In this document: positions 5,132-6,324 of the stretch, piece by piece
Layout: each line of letters begins with the position of its first letter
Position numbering within the stretch: position 1 is the first letter of the stretch
Origin: Bdellovibrionales bacterium
GTDB taxonomy: Bacteria > Bdellovibrionota > Bdellovibrionia > Bdellovibrionales > UBA1609
NCBI GenBank assembly: GCA_026648125.1
Contig: JAPKGD010000114.1
Location: 1 to 6,324, forward strand
Length of the DNA stretch: 6,324 bases
Direction: 5' to 3'
Translations under genes and position numbers: made by a program
The notes under the pieces: model-generated
Told to the model about the DNA's origin: nothing
Databases searched by the model: none
What the model saw: the letters and a program-made list of their open reading frames with translations, nothing else

Positions 5132-6324
5132 ATGAGTCCAAGGATTTCGACCGCTCTCCTGTGGTCCGGATGTTGCCTCACTCAATTTTGACTTTAAACT
5201 ATCGAGAACTTGCTTTTCATCTCGGCCCAGAATTGGCTTTTCGAGGGCCTTTGAAAAGTTCGATTCAAAAAATCTCGTGGTCAAATGACCCATCACAAAA
5301 TCTGAGTGAGATAGGATCTCTTGCAGCAATGGAATGTTCGTATGAACTCCAAAGATGATCGTTTCACTCAATGTTCTTTTCATTTTTTGAATTGCTCGAG
5401 GGCGGCTCTCATCCCAAACGACAACTTTTGCGATCATCGAGTCATAAAAAGAGGTCACCTCATCGCCAGCTTCAATTCCAATCTCAAAGCGGCGGCCAGG
5501 CCCGTTCGGCCACAGGCAAGCCTCAACCCGACCTGTGCTGGGAATTCCTCCTTGATAAGGATCTTCGGCGTAAATTCGACACTCAATCGCATGGCCCCGC
5601 GGCATAAGTTCATCCCAATGAACGGCTTTTCCCATGGCCGTATGAATCTGGGCTTTCATTAAATCTACGCCCATCACCATTTCAGAGACCGGATGCTCGA
5701 CTTGCAGTCGAGTGTTCATCTCCATAAAATAAAACTGGTCATCCTGAACCAAGAACTCAACAGTTCCGGCATTTCGATATTTTGCCTGCTCGGCAATGGC
5801 AACCGCCGCATCTAAGATCTTCCGTCTGAGGTCAGGTTCGAGATTTGAGGCAAGCGCCTCTTCAACGATCTTTTGATGCCTTCGTTGTACAGAACATTCG
5901 CGTTCACCGAGATGATGTACTTTTCCCGAGGCATCTCCAAAAATCTGAACCTCTATATGGCGAGCATGGTCCAAATACTTCTCTAAAAAAACGCGCGAGG
6001 ATCCAAAGGCCGCCTGGCCCTCTCGTTGAGCGGATTCAATCTTCTCTCGCGCATCGGCCCGTCCCAATATGACTTTAAGACCTCGCCCACCCCCGCCCGC
6101 CGCGGCTTTGACTATGGCTGGATAGCCAATCTCATCGACTTTGGCGAGCAACGTGCCCAAACTCTGATCTTGCCCATCGTACCCGGGAACCGTGGGAACA
6201 CCCGTCTTTATAACTAGGTTCTTTGCCGAAATTTTATCACCAAAAAGTCGAATGGCTTCAGCACTTGGACCAATAAAGGTAATCCCATTGTCTTCACAGG
6301 CTTGAGCAAAATCTGCATTCTCAG
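5114..6324 (-). CDS. Acyl-CoA carboxylase biotin carboxylase subunit (probably methylcrotonyl-CoA carboxylase alpha), 5' end outside the window
   Basis: ATP-dependent carboxylation of biotin by an ATP-grasp enzyme. The reading frame is open to the window edge (402 complete codons visible), starting inside ENADFAQACE and GITFIGPSAEAIRLFGDK, so only about 80-90 N-terminal residues are missing. In numbering of the visible part, the glycine-rich ATP loop is GGGGRG at about 76-81. HLGERECSVQRRHQK follows at 137-151, and the catalytic EMNTRLQVEHPV is at 201-212. The biotin carboxylase C-terminal domain begins with GHAIECRIYAEDP (243-255), and the tail matches methylcrotonyl/propionyl-CoA alpha subunits (GVHTNIPLLQEILSH) better than short AccC. 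The usual EEAPAP segment reads EEALAS here. The frame stops soon after NPWTHQWG, where the BT domain would begin; the remainder lies in the overlapping next frame. HMG-CoA lyase downstream points to leucine catabolism. A TTG at 6160 is internal and not the start. Confidence 0.93.
   Translation of the reverse strand, partial: ENADFAQACEDNGITFIGPSAEAIRLFGDKISAKNLVIKTGVPTVPGYDGQDQSLGTLLAKVDEIGYPAIVKAAAGGGGRGLKVILGRADAREKIESAQREGQAAFGSSRVFLEKYLDHARHIEVQIFGDASGKVHHLGERECSVQRRHQKIVEEALASNLEPDLRRKILDAAVAIAEQAKYRNAGTVEFLVQDDQFYFMEMNTRLQVEHPVSEMVMGVDLMKAQIHTAMGKAVHWDELMPRGHAIECRIYAEDPYQGGIPSTGRVEACLWPNGPGRRFEIGIEAGDEVTSFYDSMIAKVVVWDESRPRAIQKMKRTLSETIIFGVHTNIPLLQEILSHSDFVMGHLTTRFFESNFSKALEKPILGRDEKQVLDSLKSKLSEATSGPQESGRNPWTHQWGQR

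Noticed and set aside
5114..6160. Biotin carboxylase starting at TTG 6160
   Set aside because: The frame continues upstream with well-conserved biotin carboxylase sequence (ENADFAQACE, GITFIGPSAEAIRLFGDK) to the window edge, so the TTG is an internal leucine codon.

Overview
This 6.3 kb window looks like chromosomal DNA of a Gram-negative bacterium of moderate GC content. The gene mix (a eukaryote-like cN-II nucleotidase, two large inner-membrane-anchored proteins of unknown family, and a leucine-degradation type cluster) would fit a Bdellovibrio-like or other delta-type proteobacterium. That assignment is inference from gene content only; no marker gene is present.

Layout. Positions 1-77 hold a compact promoter (ATGACA, 17 bp, TATGAT). 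Its -10 box lies inside a near-perfect 7-1-7 palindrome of the kind bound by FUR-family metalloregulators. The promoter drives the only plus-strand gene (78-1460), a HAD-superfamily 5'-nucleotidase of the cN-II type. That gene runs into, and overlaps by 7 bp, the end of a minus-strand gene. Everything from 1454 to the right edge is on the minus strand. Reading in the direction of transcription (right to left), first comes an acyl-CoA carboxylase biotin carboxylase subunit, cut by the window edge. It is followed by a small biotin carrier protein and by HMG-CoA lyase, with overlapping junctions throughout. A 112 bp gap follows, then a 474-residue and a 263-residue protein, each with one N-terminal membrane segment and no recognised family. 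They are separated by 40 bp containing a strong 10-bp stem-loop.

How the genes work together. Biotin carboxylase, biotin carrier and HMG-CoA lyase match the last part of leucine catabolism. Methylcrotonyl-CoA carboxylase makes 3-methylglutaconyl-CoA; after hydration, HMG-CoA lyase splits the product into acetoacetate and acetyl-CoA. The carboxyltransferase, hydratase and isovaleryl-CoA dehydrogenase would be expected just off the right edge. The most notable point is that the carboxylase alpha subunit, normally one polypeptide, is divided here into two overlapping frames at a run of five G. One extra G would join them into one alpha subunit of ordinary length. The two anchored proteins probably form their own transcription unit; their role is unknown.
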